Source: a bacterium (GTDB lineage: Bacteria; CLD3; SB21). From it: a stretch of DNA of 57,977 bases. Numbering within the stretch: the stretch's first letter is position 1; each line of letters starts with the position of its first letter. The translations under genes were made by a program, and so were the position numbers. Shown in pieces: positions 43,188 through 52,565 of this stretch. Below the pieces are notes generated by a model. The model was not told where the DNA came from and did no database searches. It saw nothing but the letters and a program-made list of their open reading frames with translations. Location of the stretch: the NCBI GenBank assembly GCA_013360215.1, contig JABWCP010000020.1, forward strand, positions 1 through 57,977. The letters are read 5' to 3'.

Positions 43188-44540
43188 TTACCAGCGTTCA
43201 CGCGCAGGGCGACCTTCGCTAATATCCGTTGACATGTCAATATAACGGCTCAATCTAAACATAAGTTGACGTGCCGGGCCCTTGAATTGTTCCACCCGCG
43301 TCAGAGCCAATTCGCCCTGCACCGTTTCATATTGATCGCGGTATTTGGGTAAAACCGTATTTTTATAAAATTCAGGGAAGCGGCTGTTGACCTCGATAAA
43401 CTCACCTTTGTCATAGGTATATACATCATACCAGGAGGCAATCGCACCTTGGCTGAAGTATGAATTCGTCGTATGAATCACTTCATCGGTACCGTCACCG
43501 TTAAGATCCCGTGCATCGCCGAATGCGCCAAAGTCTGCGCCGCGAAATTTGTCCCCATCCCAAAAAATAATCACCGTACTGTTTTTTCCCCAAGGGTTCC
43601 CATGCTCGACAAAACGCAAAAATACATCCGGACCAAATCGGTTATCCAAATTGACAATTTTGATGTCCGAACTGTGGAACGAATTTTCGGAGTATTTGCG
43701 TTCAAAAGCCCAAACCCATTGATCCCCTTGTTTTTTTAGAACGCGGAAAAAGCATCGCTCTTTGGTATCTTCCATATTACGCGGCATACCGGCGATAAGT
43801 AATTCGTCCGTGCCATCCGCATCAAAATCCACGTAAAATCCGCGCGTTTCGCCTACGTACGCCACAGCCGGCGAAGGCGTCTCGGACGTATCAATGAGGT
43901 GCATTCGCATTAATTCACCCTGCCGGAGGGTTTTAAATAAATGCCGGTATGATTGGGTCATATGTTCATACACCGCGTCCGACGGACCGGTTGATAAAAA
44001 TTCGACAAAAGAAGCATAGATATCGCCGGCAAATTGCACGGGAAAATAAGTCAAGGATAACGTGGAAGCGTCACAACGATCTGCCCACGGCGCATTGATC
44101 TGACTCCGGTCAACATCGTTGCGCAAAGGTGGTGCAATCATATAGCCGGTCAACCCCGACTTGGTCACCACCCGGTGCGGTTCACGTATCGTATCACACA
44201 CGTAAGTATGACGCAAGACCGAACGTTCAATCGTATATTCATCGGTCGGGATATTGAGAAGGGACGACTCCTCGGCCAACGCTTTTACTGAAATATAGCG
44301 ACGCGTTTCCGCATCATATAGTTCAACGCCCTGCGCATCTTCACGAATACTCCAGGTCGAAGGAATTTCAACTGAAAAACCGAATTTTGTATTGGCATAA
44401 GTTTTCCACTCGGCAGGCTTCGTATTGGTACGAACAAAATCCACCGGATGGCATACCAAAAAATTAAACACCACCACCATGCCGATCGCTAAAACGGCCA
44501 CGGAAAGATGGTACGTCCATTGTTTTGCGCGCTGACTCAT
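43188..44540 (-). CDS. Membrane-anchored protein with PsbP-like and FG-GAP-like parts
   Basis: I do not recognise this 450-residue protein as a whole. It has one N-terminal membrane segment (about 12-32), a segment TKFGFSVEIPSTWSIRED typical of PsbP-like/DUF1795 domains, and two aspartate-rich strings DFDADGTDELLIAG and DLNGDGTDEVIH that resemble FG-GAP repeats and may bind calcium. It is probably periplasmic and anchored in the inner membrane. It follows the GT9-like gene by 29 bases. No catalytic residues are visible. Confidence 0.75.
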   Translation of the reverse strand: MSQRAKQWTYHLSVAVLAIGMVVVFNFLVCHPVDFVRTNTKPAEWKTYANTKFGFSVEIPSTWSIREDAQGVELYDAETRRYISVKALAEESSLLNIPTDEYTIERSVLRHTYVCDTIREPHRVVTKSGLTGYMIAPPLRNDVDRSQINAPWADRCDASTLSLTYFPVQFAGDIYASFVEFLSTGPSDAVYEHMTQSYRHLFKTLRQGELMRMHLIDTSETPSPAVAYVGETRGFYVDFDADGTDELLIAGMPRNMEDTKERCFFRVLKKQGDQWVWAFERKYSENSFHSSDIKIVNLDNRFGPDVFLRFVEHGNPWGKNSTVIIFWDGDKFRGADFGAFGDARDLNGDGTDEVIHTTNSYFSQGAIASWYDVYTYDKGEFIEVNSRFPEFYKNTVLPKYRDQYETVQGELALTRVEQFKGPARQLMFRLSRYIDMSTDISEGRPARERW

Positions 44541-44569
44541 ATATACAACCCAGGCAGGTTATCTGAAAA

Positions 44570-45112
44570 CTAAATCACCGTTTTCATCTGTGCTAAACAT
44601 CCGAACAGCGTCGCGTCAAAGGTAGGCGCATCGTGGGCTTTGATCAGCAGGTTGTGAAAGCGTTCGCTGCGCGGTTCGGTAAATGCGCCGGCCAGGACCG
44701 ATACGCCACAGGCACGTAGTGCCCAGGCCATCGCCCAGTCGGCCGTAAAAGTAAAATCAAGGATCATATCGTATTCTTTTGCGCGAATACGATCTACGGC
44801 TTCTCTGTTTAATGTCCGCAACAAACCAAAATCGGTCTTAGCTAATATCGTTACGGTCGCTTGGCGTTCGGTCAGAAATGCGGAAACTTCTTGCGGCGTT
44901 TCCGGATGTAGCAAAAACTCCAATATACAACCGGACAGTGTTTTTTGTATTTGACCAAAAATGGTTTCGGCGCGTGATTTATCGATGGCCATCGGAAAAT
45001 ATACCAACACACGTTTGATCTCAGATAAACGCTGTGGAAAATCCATCACCTCCGTCGGTTTGAGGAACCGCGAACGCCATAAAAACCACTGTGCCGATAT
45101 AAATTCCATCAT
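44570..45112 (-). CDS. Small protein of unknown function, GT9-like or DUF6913-like
   Basis: The 180-residue protein has alternating strands and helices: RVLVYFPMAIDKSRAETIF, an internal DMILDFTFTADWAMAWALR, then a C-terminal helix. This resembles half a glycosyltransferase family 9 fold and, more closely, the short proteins called DUF6913 in Bacteroidota; I am not sure of either. No signal peptide. It sits between the SurA-like chaperone gene (19 bases) and the membrane-anchored protein gene. Confidence 0.65.
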   Translation of the reverse strand: MMEFISAQWFLWRSRFLKPTEVMDFPQRLSEIKRVLVYFPMAIDKSRAETIFGQIQKTLSGCILEFLLHPETPQEVSAFLTERQATVTILAKTDFGLLRTLNREAVDRIRAKEYDMILDFTFTADWAMAWALRACGVSVLAGAFTEPRSERFHNLLIKAHDAPTFDATLFGCLAQMKTVI

Positions 45113-45131
45113 ATTCTTTTACAAAAACATT

Positions 45132-46442
45132 CTATAAACGAACATCAATAAAGAACTTGGATTTGATTTTTTCGAGCCATTTGTCCATTTCTTTGGCCTG
45201 TTTTTGACGCAGGGCGAAATTTTCAATGGTTTGCCAGTCTTCATTAAGATTCAACTTGCGTGTATCACGACGGTCATGTAACTGTACTATGAAGAAACCA
45301 AAAGGAGTTTCAAACGGTTCGGAAATTTCTTCGTTTTTTAGAGGATCCAGCGCTTTTACAAACGATTTATCCTGCAACGTAGCGATCTCTATCCATCCCA
45401 TGTTACCGAGATTGCCTTTTTTGGCAGGATCATCCGAATACTGCAGCGCCGCTTTTTCAAATGATATTTTGCCTTCCAAAATATCCTGACGAATGCGGCC
45501 CAATTTTTCGCGCGTACGGGTTTTATCTTCGGGACCATTGGCCACGCCCAATAAAATGTGGCGTACGTGAATGCGTTCACCGCTCTTTTCAATCATCTGT
45601 ATGATGTGATAACCAAATTCCGATTTGACAACATCGGAAATTTCACCCGGCTCGAGACGTACGGCCGCATCGGCAAATTCTTTTACAAAGTCGTTGCGAT
45701 TGAACCAGCCCAAATCACCGCCTTTTTTTCCGGAACCCGGATCGGTGGATACCGCCTTGGCAATCGTTGCGAAGTCCGCACCTTTTTTGATCGAGTCAAG
45801 ATACATTTGCGCCATGCGTCGCGCTTCGGCAAACGCTTCATCGCCGGCTTTCACTTCAAGTAAGATCTGGCTGAATTTTACCGATGCTCCGATCTGAGGC
45901 AAGCTGTCCTGAAACTCTTCAAAGAATTTTTCTATTTCGCTACGCGACACCTTGACATCGTTAAACTTAGTGCTTTGTATGCGTTGGGCCAGCATCTGTT
46001 TACGAATATTCGGTCGGTACAAGCGTTTGAGTTCTTTCACAGATTTGCCCATGGCCCGTTCGAGTTCGTCTTCACCGCCGGCTTGCTGGACGCGCTCGCG
46101 AATCTGCTGTTCCAGCGATTGTTCGACTTGGGCTTCATCTATCGTGATACTGTCAAACCGCGCCTGAGCGAGCATGATCTTTTGCTGGATCATGGTCTCT
46201 AATACACGTCTCATGATTTTATCAAATTCTTCGGTATTACTCGGATTGATGTGTAGATTCATCGCTTCGAAGTACGCATACTGTTGCACTTCCGACATCA
46301 TGATCGCTTCATCATCCACAACCGCGGCAATTTTGTCAATTAACTGACGCCCCGTCTGCGCCGATAGTGATCCGGTTAAAATAACCGACACGGCCACCGC
46401 ACCCCAAAAAAATCGACGAAAGAAAAACTTACTGATAATCAT
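45132..46442 (-). CDS. surA: SurA-type periplasmic chaperone/peptidyl-prolyl isomerase
   Basis: I start at the ATG at 46442 (AAGGA nine bases upstream); an in-frame ATG ten codons earlier lacks such a site. The 436-residue protein has a signal peptide ending SLSAQ, a helical chaperone region with IDKIAAVVDDEAIMMSEVQQY, and two parvulin domains (VKFSQILLEV to FGYHIIQMIEKSG and IHVRHILLGV to FGFFIVQLHD), the full SurA layout. It should escort outer-membrane proteins such as the barrels encoded at 54-57 kb. Confidence 0.92.
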   Translation of the reverse strand: MIISKFFFRRFFWGAVAVSVILTGSLSAQTGRQLIDKIAAVVDDEAIMMSEVQQYAYFEAMNLHINPSNTEEFDKIMRRVLETMIQQKIMLAQARFDSITIDEAQVEQSLEQQIRERVQQAGGEDELERAMGKSVKELKRLYRPNIRKQMLAQRIQSTKFNDVKVSRSEIEKFFEEFQDSLPQIGASVKFSQILLEVKAGDEAFAEARRMAQMYLDSIKKGADFATIAKAVSTDPGSGKKGGDLGWFNRNDFVKEFADAAVRLEPGEISDVVKSEFGYHIIQMIEKSGERIHVRHILLGVANGPEDKTRTREKLGRIRQDILEGKISFEKAALQYSDDPAKKGNLGNMGWIEIATLQDKSFVKALDPLKNEEISEPFETPFGFFIVQLHDRRDTRKLNLNEDWQTIENFALRQKQAKEMDKWLEKIKSKFFIDVRL

Positions 46443-46484
46443 GCCATTCCTTATCTCTGTATCTACATCCAATGTATTTATTTC

Positions 46485-46862
46485 TTAGTCAATACAACCT
46501 TTGTAAAACGGACGAAAAGGTTGAATATCCATCCGCAAAATATCTTTGATCACTATGGAGTCTTGATCAAAACAGGCACGCACTTCTTCCATACTTTCTG
46601 TTTTAAATACAACAAGGCCAAATTCGCCATACCGTGCTCCAAGCGCGATCTTACCTTCCGCATGCAAGCGTTTGAGATTGGCTCCGTGTTCTTTGAAGTG
46701 CGGCTGCTCGTAGGCCGTTTTGGTCGTATCCCAGTTTTTCCCGGTGGTAAAAACAGCGGCTACGTAAGGCTTCGGCGCAGCTTTCGGTATTTCTTTTTGC
46801 GCCCAACCCGAAACGACACAACTCCACATCAGAGCCGAAATATATAAAAACTCTTTTTTCAA
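46485..46862 (-). CDS. Exported YciI-like protein
   Basis: The 125-residue protein has an N-terminal signal (KKEFLYISALMWSCVVSGWAQ) and a YciI-type ferredoxin fold: PYVAAVFTTGKNWD, PHFKEHGANLKRLHAEGKIALGARYG, LVVFKTESMEEVRACFDQDSIV. The His in the EHGANL helix corresponds to the conserved family residue. Function is unknown. I propose a TTG start at 46862, overlapping the aldehyde dehydrogenase stop as TTGA with GGGTGG upstream; an ATG at 46877 is also possible. Confidence 0.75.
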   Translation of the reverse strand: MKKEFLYISALMWSCVVSGWAQKEIPKAAPKPYVAAVFTTGKNWDTTKTAYEQPHFKEHGANLKRLHAEGKIALGARYGEFGLVVFKTESMEEVRACFDQDSIVIKDILRMDIQPFRPFYKGCID

Positions 46863-48334
46863 TTGAGATCCACCCATACGGATTTGACCTGCGTGTAAAA
46901 TTCGTAAATCGCTTCCATACCGCATTCGCGCGTAAAACCGGACATTTTGTATCCGCCGTATGGCATCGCCGCATCGTACATGTTATATGTATTGATCCAT
47001 ACCGTGCCGGCTTTGATTTTTTTGGCTAACGTGTGCGCCTTCTTGATATCACGCGTCCATATCCCTGCGGCAAGCCCGTAGTACGTGCGATTGGCTTTTT
47101 CGACGACATCATCAAAATCTTTGAACTTCATCGTCGCCAGGACCGGCCCGAAAATTTCTTCGGTAGCAATTTTCATGGACGTATCCACATTTCCGAAAAC
47201 GGTGGGCTGGAAAAAATATCCATCGTTGCCGATACGATTTCCTCCGGCAAGAAGCGCCGCACCTTCGGATTTACCGGCTTGCACATAACTCATCACTTTA
47301 TTCATTTGCAGTTCTGATGTGAGCGGACCGAGTTTGGTCTCGGGATTCAACGGATCACCCGGCATCATTTTGGCCGCACGTGCAGCTAATTTTTCTATAA
47401 ATTCATCATGAATACTTTCTTCGATCAGAAGACGAGAACCTGCCGTACAGACTTCACCTTTGTTGTAAAAAATAGCGGCCGCCGCCATCTTGATCGTCGT
47501 ATCCAGATCCGTATCCGCGAAAACGATATTCGGTGATTTGCCGCCCAACTCCAGTGAAAGACGTTTCATCGTCAACGCCGCAGTTTTCATAATTTCCTGC
47601 CCTGTCGTCGTGCTCCCGGTAAAAGCAATGCCATCCACATCGGCGTGTGTGACCAGTGCGGCACCGGCCGTTTTTCCAAATCCGGTTACGACATTAAACA
47701 CACCTTCGGGAAAACCCGCTTCCGCAAAAAGTTCGGCCAGCTTAAGTGTCGTGAGCGGCGTAAATTCCGACGGCTTCACTACGACCGTATTGCCCGCCGC
47801 CAAAGCCGCAGCAATCTTGCGTGCTGCCGTGATCAACGGAAAATTCCACGGAATGATCAATCCCAAAACACCGAGCGGCTCACGCAGAGTATAGTTAAAA
47901 TAATTACCGTTAACAGGTATTGTTTCGCCCTCGATCTTGGTGGCAGCACCCGCGTAATACGCAAAAATATCCGCCGTTACAGGTATCTCAATGTTTTTAG
48001 TTTCGGAAATTGGTTTACCACAATCCACAGTCTCAAGGTATGCTAACTCATCAGCGTTTTGGGTAATCAATTCACTGACTTTCCACAACAATTTGCCGCG
48101 GCGACTTCCGCTCATGCGTGCCCACTTGCTCCCGTCAGAAAAAGCTTTACGCGCTGCCGAAACGGCAACGTCAATATCGTTTTTATCGCCTTCGGAAATA
48201 GCACATATCGCTTTACCCGTAGCAGGATTGATCGTTTCAAATGTTCGATTTGAAGCGGCATCAACAAACGTATTGTTTATGAAAAGTTTAGTGTTTTTGA
48301 CGTCAAAAATCTTAACATCGGCGGGAGCAGGCAT
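46859..48334 (-). CDS. Aldehyde dehydrogenase (betaine-aldehyde-like)
   Basis: The 491-residue enzyme is a complete NAD(P)-dependent aldehyde dehydrogenase: PWNFPLITA (oxyanion asparagine), KPSEFTPLT, FTGSTTTGQEIM, general base E262 in LELGGKSPN and nucleophile C296 in GEVCTAGS. The substrate cannot be set from motifs. An inverted repeat about 110-125 bases upstream could be an operator. The exported YciI-like gene is translationally coupled downstream. Confidence 0.93.
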   Translation of the reverse strand: MPAPADVKIFDVKNTKLFINNTFVDAASNRTFETINPATGKAICAISEGDKNDIDVAVSAARKAFSDGSKWARMSGSRRGKLLWKVSELITQNADELAYLETVDCGKPISETKNIEIPVTADIFAYYAGAATKIEGETIPVNGNYFNYTLREPLGVLGLIIPWNFPLITAARKIAAALAAGNTVVVKPSEFTPLTTLKLAELFAEAGFPEGVFNVVTGFGKTAGAALVTHADVDGIAFTGSTTTGQEIMKTAALTMKRLSLELGGKSPNIVFADTDLDTTIKMAAAAIFYNKGEVCTAGSRLLIEESIHDEFIEKLAARAAKMMPGDPLNPETKLGPLTSELQMNKVMSYVQAGKSEGAALLAGGNRIGNDGYFFQPTVFGNVDTSMKIATEEIFGPVLATMKFKDFDDVVEKANRTYYGLAAGIWTRDIKKAHTLAKKIKAGTVWINTYNMYDAAMPYGGYKMSGFTRECGMEAIYEFYTQVKSVWVDLN

Positions 48335-48582
48335 TCGAACTCCTAAAAATTCAGTGTTTGTTTTCGTAAGCTATTGGATTACAACGGGATAAAGTACATT
48401 GATCGTAACCGAAAGTCAAGTTTTTTCACAGTTTATCAACAAGAACAAACGTATGTTTGTATCATTGTGAATAACATTGTTTATAATCTTACCAACGCTT
48501 GTATATGTTGAGTTTGGACGTTACGCATTTTATTTCAACATCAAATTTTTGTCTGTTTTCACTTCATTTCTTTGCGCAAAAA
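48335..48582. other. Upstream region of the aldehyde dehydrogenase gene
   Basis: About 250 bases with no gene, AT-rich. It should carry the promoter of the aldehyde dehydrogenase operon and includes the inverted repeats listed at 48,445-48,460. Confidence 0.4.
48445..48460 (-). promoter_or_regulatory. Possible operator palindrome
   Basis: ACAAAC-GTAT-GTTTGT is a perfect six-base inverted repeat with a four-base centre, about 115 bases before the aldehyde dehydrogenase start. A second pair, TTCACA (48425) and TGTGAA (48466), encloses it off-centre. TetR-type operators look like this, but no regulator gene is near. Confidence 0.35.
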
Positions 48583-48614
48583 AAACCGCGTATTTTTTTA
48601 GATACGCGGTTTGA
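48583..48614 (-). terminator. Rho-independent terminator after thioredoxin-like gene
   Basis: On the minus strand AAACCGCGTAT and ATACGCGGTTT form an eleven-pair stem with a short A/T loop, followed by a T run. It lies about 20 bases after the stop at 48635. Confidence 0.88.
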
Positions 48615-48634
48615 ATAAATACTATTTATTTTTT

Positions 48635-49903
48635 CTACGGCATAGCCTGATATCGTTTTAGATTGCCTTCAAATTCTTTTCGCATGCGTGAGCGTTCGGG
48701 AATCATATTCACCGCGAGTTGCCCAAAACGTACGGCATTCGCTTTATCGCCGACGGCTTCACAAAGATTGGCGATGGTATCGGCTTTGTAAGCGTCCTGA
48801 TATTCAAGTACAGTTTCGTCCCACGTTTTGATCATCGCGGCGGCAAATTCGCGCATCATGATTTTGACTTCAAACGCCGTCCAGCCGACATTATTCATAT
48901 CATCCAGAGAGGCGTTGGTACCGTACGATGACAACCATGTTTTTAGTACATTTTCGGCGCGATCTTTTTCTTTCCATTTTATGTGAATCTTTACCGCTTC
49001 AGACACACCGTTGGCATCGCCCAAATCAATCCCACGCAGGCGCGTTTCGTCTTCCGATTTGTCCGTTTGACCCGAACGGTATTTAATTTCCATAAAATTT
49101 TCCGCATAACTCTGCCGTTTTTCCGCATCCAGTTTAGCGTACAGAGCGTTTGCTGTTTCCCATGCTTTTTCTTTCTGATTGCGGCGCGTAAGATAAAAGG
49201 CATAGTTAAACGCCAGCGAAATCAGATCGTAATCATCTTCAACCTTACTTGTGCGAATAATTTCGTCCGCCTCTTTAGCGGCACTTTCCAACCCATAATC
49301 CAAACCACGATAGGCGTGTTGTTGTTTTAATGCCGCACTTTGTTCGTCCGACATCCCCGGCATAGCCATAAGTTCGGCATAGAATGGTTCAGCCGATCGC
49401 GGATCAACCGACAAATAATAACGCACAATTTTTTCACCGAGTGTCAGATTTTTATTCGCATTGTATTCGGCTACCCACACCGGGAGTACATCTTTGGCTT
49501 CGGCGATGCGCATTAGATCGGCTATATAACCTTCGATATCTTCATTGTAACCTACTTTGCGTTCGATTTCTTTCCCGTCGGCGTACATAAATACAACGGA
49601 CGGATAACCGGTGATGTTGTATTTTTTTGCCAGTTCAATACCTTCGCCTTTTTCCGCATCTATTTTATAACATACCATTTTTTCGGTAACGGGTAAAAAC
49701 GCCGCACTGCGATAAACATTTTTTTCCAAAAGTTTGCATGGTCCGCACCACGCCGTATAAAAATCAATCATCACCACTTGTTTTTTTTCGCGTGCCGCAT
49801 CCAACACCGACTTGACATCACCGTAAACAAATCCCGGTATCTTATCGCCGGCATACACATTAAAACCAACCCCAAGCATCAATAGTATGATTAGTTTTTT
49901 CAT
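48635..49903 (-). CDS. Exported thioredoxin-fold protein with helical C-terminal domain
   Basis: The 422-residue protein has a signal peptide (about 1-18, ending VYAGD) and a thioredoxin domain (about 30-140) with WCGPCK at 52-57 and the cis-proline loop NITGYPSVVF. The remaining 280 residues are helical, with TPR-like stretches such as AFYLTRRNQKEKAWETANALYA. It likely acts in periplasmic thiol exchange. GGAGAGA lies before the ATG. It is followed downstream by a terminator and is a single-gene unit. Confidence 0.85.
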   Translation of the reverse strand: MKKLIILLMLGVGFNVYAGDKIPGFVYGDVKSVLDAAREKKQVVMIDFYTAWCGPCKLLEKNVYRSAAFLPVTEKMVCYKIDAEKGEGIELAKKYNITGYPSVVFMYADGKEIERKVGYNEDIEGYIADLMRIAEAKDVLPVWVAEYNANKNLTLGEKIVRYYLSVDPRSAEPFYAELMAMPGMSDEQSAALKQQHAYRGLDYGLESAAKEADEIIRTSKVEDDYDLISLAFNYAFYLTRRNQKEKAWETANALYAKLDAEKRQSYAENFMEIKYRSGQTDKSEDETRLRGIDLGDANGVSEAVKIHIKWKEKDRAENVLKTWLSSYGTNASLDDMNNVGWTAFEVKIMMREFAAAMIKTWDETVLEYQDAYKADTIANLCEAVGDKANAVRFGQLAVNMIPERSRMRKEFEGNLKRYQAMP

Positions 49904-49982
49904 ATTCTCTCCATGATATTTATTATTAATACGATCCTTTTGTACGTTGTTGAATAATAAAAGTTAAATACTTTTTTACATT

Positions 49983-51200
49983 TTACTCGTACCGTAGCGC
50001 ATCAATTACATTGGCCTGCGAGGCTTTGAGCGCGGGATAAAACCCGAAAAAAATACCGACGAGTACGGAAAGTCCGAAACTCAGAAGTACGGAATCCGGA
50101 GTAACAACCGTGCGCCATCCTGCATTCCACTGCAGAACATACGCCGAGCCGATACCAATACCGACACCGATCAATCCGCCAAACAAACAAATCACCATCG
50201 CTTCAATAAGAAATTGCAGGAGAATATCCTTGCGTTTGGCGCCGATCGCTTTTCGAATACCGATTTCTTTGGTGCGCTCCGTGACGGATACAACCATAAT
50301 ATTCATGATACCGATACCACCGACGATGAGCGAAATCGCCGCGATCGAAGCTAAAAGTATCGCCATCGTATCGCTTGTCTCTTGTGCCGTTGCCAAAATA
50401 TCCGCTTGATTGCGAATGCTGAAGTCGTTTTCCGCATCACCGCGCAGTTTGTGGGTTTTGCGCAGAGCGCGTTCGATATCAAACGTCGTCTCATCCAGCA
50501 TGTTTTCGTCATACACCTGCACCGCTATCGTCGTAACAAAATCCAATCCGAAAAGCCGCGTCTGTGCCGTCGTCAGGGGAACCATGATCTGATCGTCCTG
50601 ATTCTGCCCCATACCGGTCTGTCCTTTACCGGCAAGCACACCGATCACGGTAAAATTTTGTCCGTTGATTTTGATAATACTCCCCACCGATTGAGCATTT
50701 CCAAAAAGTGTTTCTTCCACGGTCTGGCCCAATACGGCAACTTTGACGTTTCCTTTGATTTCTTCGGCGGAGAAATAACGACCTTCAGCCAAAACAAAAT
50801 TTCGCACTTTCAAAAATTCGATGCGCGTGCCGGTGATCGTTGTGTTGGTATTCTTCGATTCATATTTGACTTGCGCATTGCGGGACAATTCCGGAGAAAC
50901 AGCCGACACATATTCCGAATTTTTCAATATGGTCTCCGCATCGTCTTCCGTCAATGTTTGCGAACTGCCCGCCGCAAGCACCGTACGACCGACATTTTGA
51001 GAACCCGGCCGCACCAATAGCTGATTGGTACCCAGTCCTTGGAGTCTTTCCTGAATCCGGCGGCGAGACCCTTCACCGATCGCCACCATTGTGATAACAG
51101 CCCCCACACCGATAATGATGCCGAGCATCGTCAGAAATGTACGCAACCGATTGGACGTCAAAGCCCAAAGCGCGCTGCGAAGACTTTCGAGAATATTCAT
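49983..51200 (-). CDS. MacB-like ABC transporter permease (no ATPase domain)
   Basis: The 405-residue protein has an N-terminal helix with RLRTFLTMLGIIIGVGAVITMVAIGEG, a large periplasmic domain (about 45-275) and three C-terminal helices including IGIRKAIGAKRKDILLQFLIEA, the FtsX/MacB fold. E. coli MacB is fused to its ATPase; this protein is permease only. It lies 39 bases after the MacA-like adaptor gene, and no ATPase gene is found in the pair. It probably mechanically transmits force to expel substrates through the adaptor. Confidence 0.9.
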   Translation of the reverse strand: MNILESLRSALWALTSNRLRTFLTMLGIIIGVGAVITMVAIGEGSRRRIQERLQGLGTNQLLVRPGSQNVGRTVLAAGSSQTLTEDDAETILKNSEYVSAVSPELSRNAQVKYESKNTNTTITGTRIEFLKVRNFVLAEGRYFSAEEIKGNVKVAVLGQTVEETLFGNAQSVGSIIKINGQNFTVIGVLAGKGQTGMGQNQDDQIMVPLTTAQTRLFGLDFVTTIAVQVYDENMLDETTFDIERALRKTHKLRGDAENDFSIRNQADILATAQETSDTMAILLASIAAISLIVGGIGIMNIMVVSVTERTKEIGIRKAIGAKRKDILLQFLIEAMVICLFGGLIGVGIGIGSAYVLQWNAGWRTVVTPDSVLLSFGLSVLVGIFFGFYPALKASQANVIDALRYE

Positions 51201-51239
51201 GATGTATGATAGGGTATTGTTACTACAAAACGTTCAAAC

Positions 51240-52520
51240 TCAGCGCGAAAATGAAGTACGCTCTTTCATGCGATCTTTAAATCGTTCGCTTTCTTTAAGC
51301 GCTTGTGAATAGACGACCAGCATGACACGCGACGAATCGTCCAATCCGGATAACACTTCCGAAACATCCGCATTGGATAAACCGATGCGCACCGGATGCG
51401 CACGCAATGTTCCGGCTTCGGAAAGTACGACAAAACGCAGACGCGTCGAATCACTGCCGGAATTTTGTTCACGCATACGCTTACGTCCCATACCGCGCCC
51501 GCTGGAGTCCTGCGTGCGATCGCCTCGCTTTTCCGGTAATACCACTCCGGCTTCTTCTAAAATTTTTTTATCCGCCTGTACCTCCGCGTACGTACGCAGC
51601 AAGTCGTTGCCTATCAACAACGCATCGTCTTTCCCTGCAATATCTACGGTCACGGTCGCATTCATACCGGCTTTGAGTTTGTTCCCACGATTAGGTACGA
51701 GCAATATCACATCAAAGGTTGTTACGTTTTGAATGACCGTGGATTGTGCCGCCACACGAACCACTTCACCGAAAAAAACATCACCGGGATATGCATCCGC
51801 CACGATACGTCCACGCTGACCGACGCGAATTTTCCCGATATCTACTTCGTCTACGGCGGCCGTAAGATACACGCGATCCATCGCCGCGAGCCTGGCAATC
51901 GTCGTTCCTCCACCCGCATTGGATACAGCCGAAGCCACGATCTGACCTTCCGATACGGTACGCGACAAGACGATGCCGTCAATCGGTGAACGTACGGTCG
52001 TTTCCGCCATTTTTTGACGGGCTAAAACAAGATTGGATTGGGATTTGACCAATGTGGCTTTGGCGCGCACATACTCGACATTGATCTGATCGTATTCGGA
52101 TTGGGCAAGCAAATTTTTTTCAAACAAATCTTTAGCGCGGCGCCAGTTATTTTCCTGCTGTATCAACACGGCCGAAGCTACTTGCGAATCGGCAATAGCT
52201 TGTTCCAACGCATTGCGGGTATCCGTCTGATCAAGCCGAGCAATCAATTGACCGGAATGCACGACATCGCTCGCTTCGATGGGAATTTTTTCCACCAATC
52301 CGCTGGCTTTGGATTTGACTTCCACCACATTGATCGGGTTGATAACGCCGGTCGCCGACACATCCACATTCAGTCGTCCACGCTCCAACGCGGCAGGACG
52401 GATAACCAACGCACTTCCCGATGCGTTGCGCTTAGTTTGGTCGCCACCGTTACCCTTCCACAGGTAGAGCGCGCCGACACACAAACATAAAACGATGGAT
52501 CCTATAATATACTTTTTCAT
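51240..52520 (-). CDS. MacA/HlyD-family periplasmic adaptor
   Basis: The 426-residue membrane fusion protein has an N-terminal signal or anchor (about 4-22), a lipoyl-like half (VVEVKSKASGLVEKIPIEASDVVHSGQLIARLD), a helical hairpin with ALEQAIADSQVASAVLIQQE, and the second lipoyl half with VRSPIDGIVLSRTVSEG. Beta-barrel and membrane-proximal parts follow. The middle of the C-terminal region has an unusual basic insert (GDRTQDSSGRGMGRKRMREQ). It bridges the inner-membrane permease encoded next to an outer-membrane channel, which is not encoded here. Confidence 0.9.
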   Translation of the reverse strand: MKKYIIGSIVLCLCVGALYLWKGNGGDQTKRNASGSALVIRPAALERGRLNVDVSATGVINPINVVEVKSKASGLVEKIPIEASDVVHSGQLIARLDQTDTRNALEQAIADSQVASAVLIQQENNWRRAKDLFEKNLLAQSEYDQINVEYVRAKATLVKSQSNLVLARQKMAETTVRSPIDGIVLSRTVSEGQIVASAVSNAGGGTTIARLAAMDRVYLTAAVDEVDIGKIRVGQRGRIVADAYPGDVFFGEVVRVAAQSTVIQNVTTFDVILLVPNRGNKLKAGMNATVTVDIAGKDDALLIGNDLLRTYAEVQADKKILEEAGVVLPEKRGDRTQDSSGRGMGRKRMREQNSGSDSTRLRFVVLSEAGTLRAHPVRIGLSNADVSEVLSGLDDSSRVMLVVYSQALKESERFKDRMKERTSFSR

Positions 52521-52565
52521 CTCAACTTTTTTCCCGCTCGATAAAGAGATATTAAAAATACAAAA

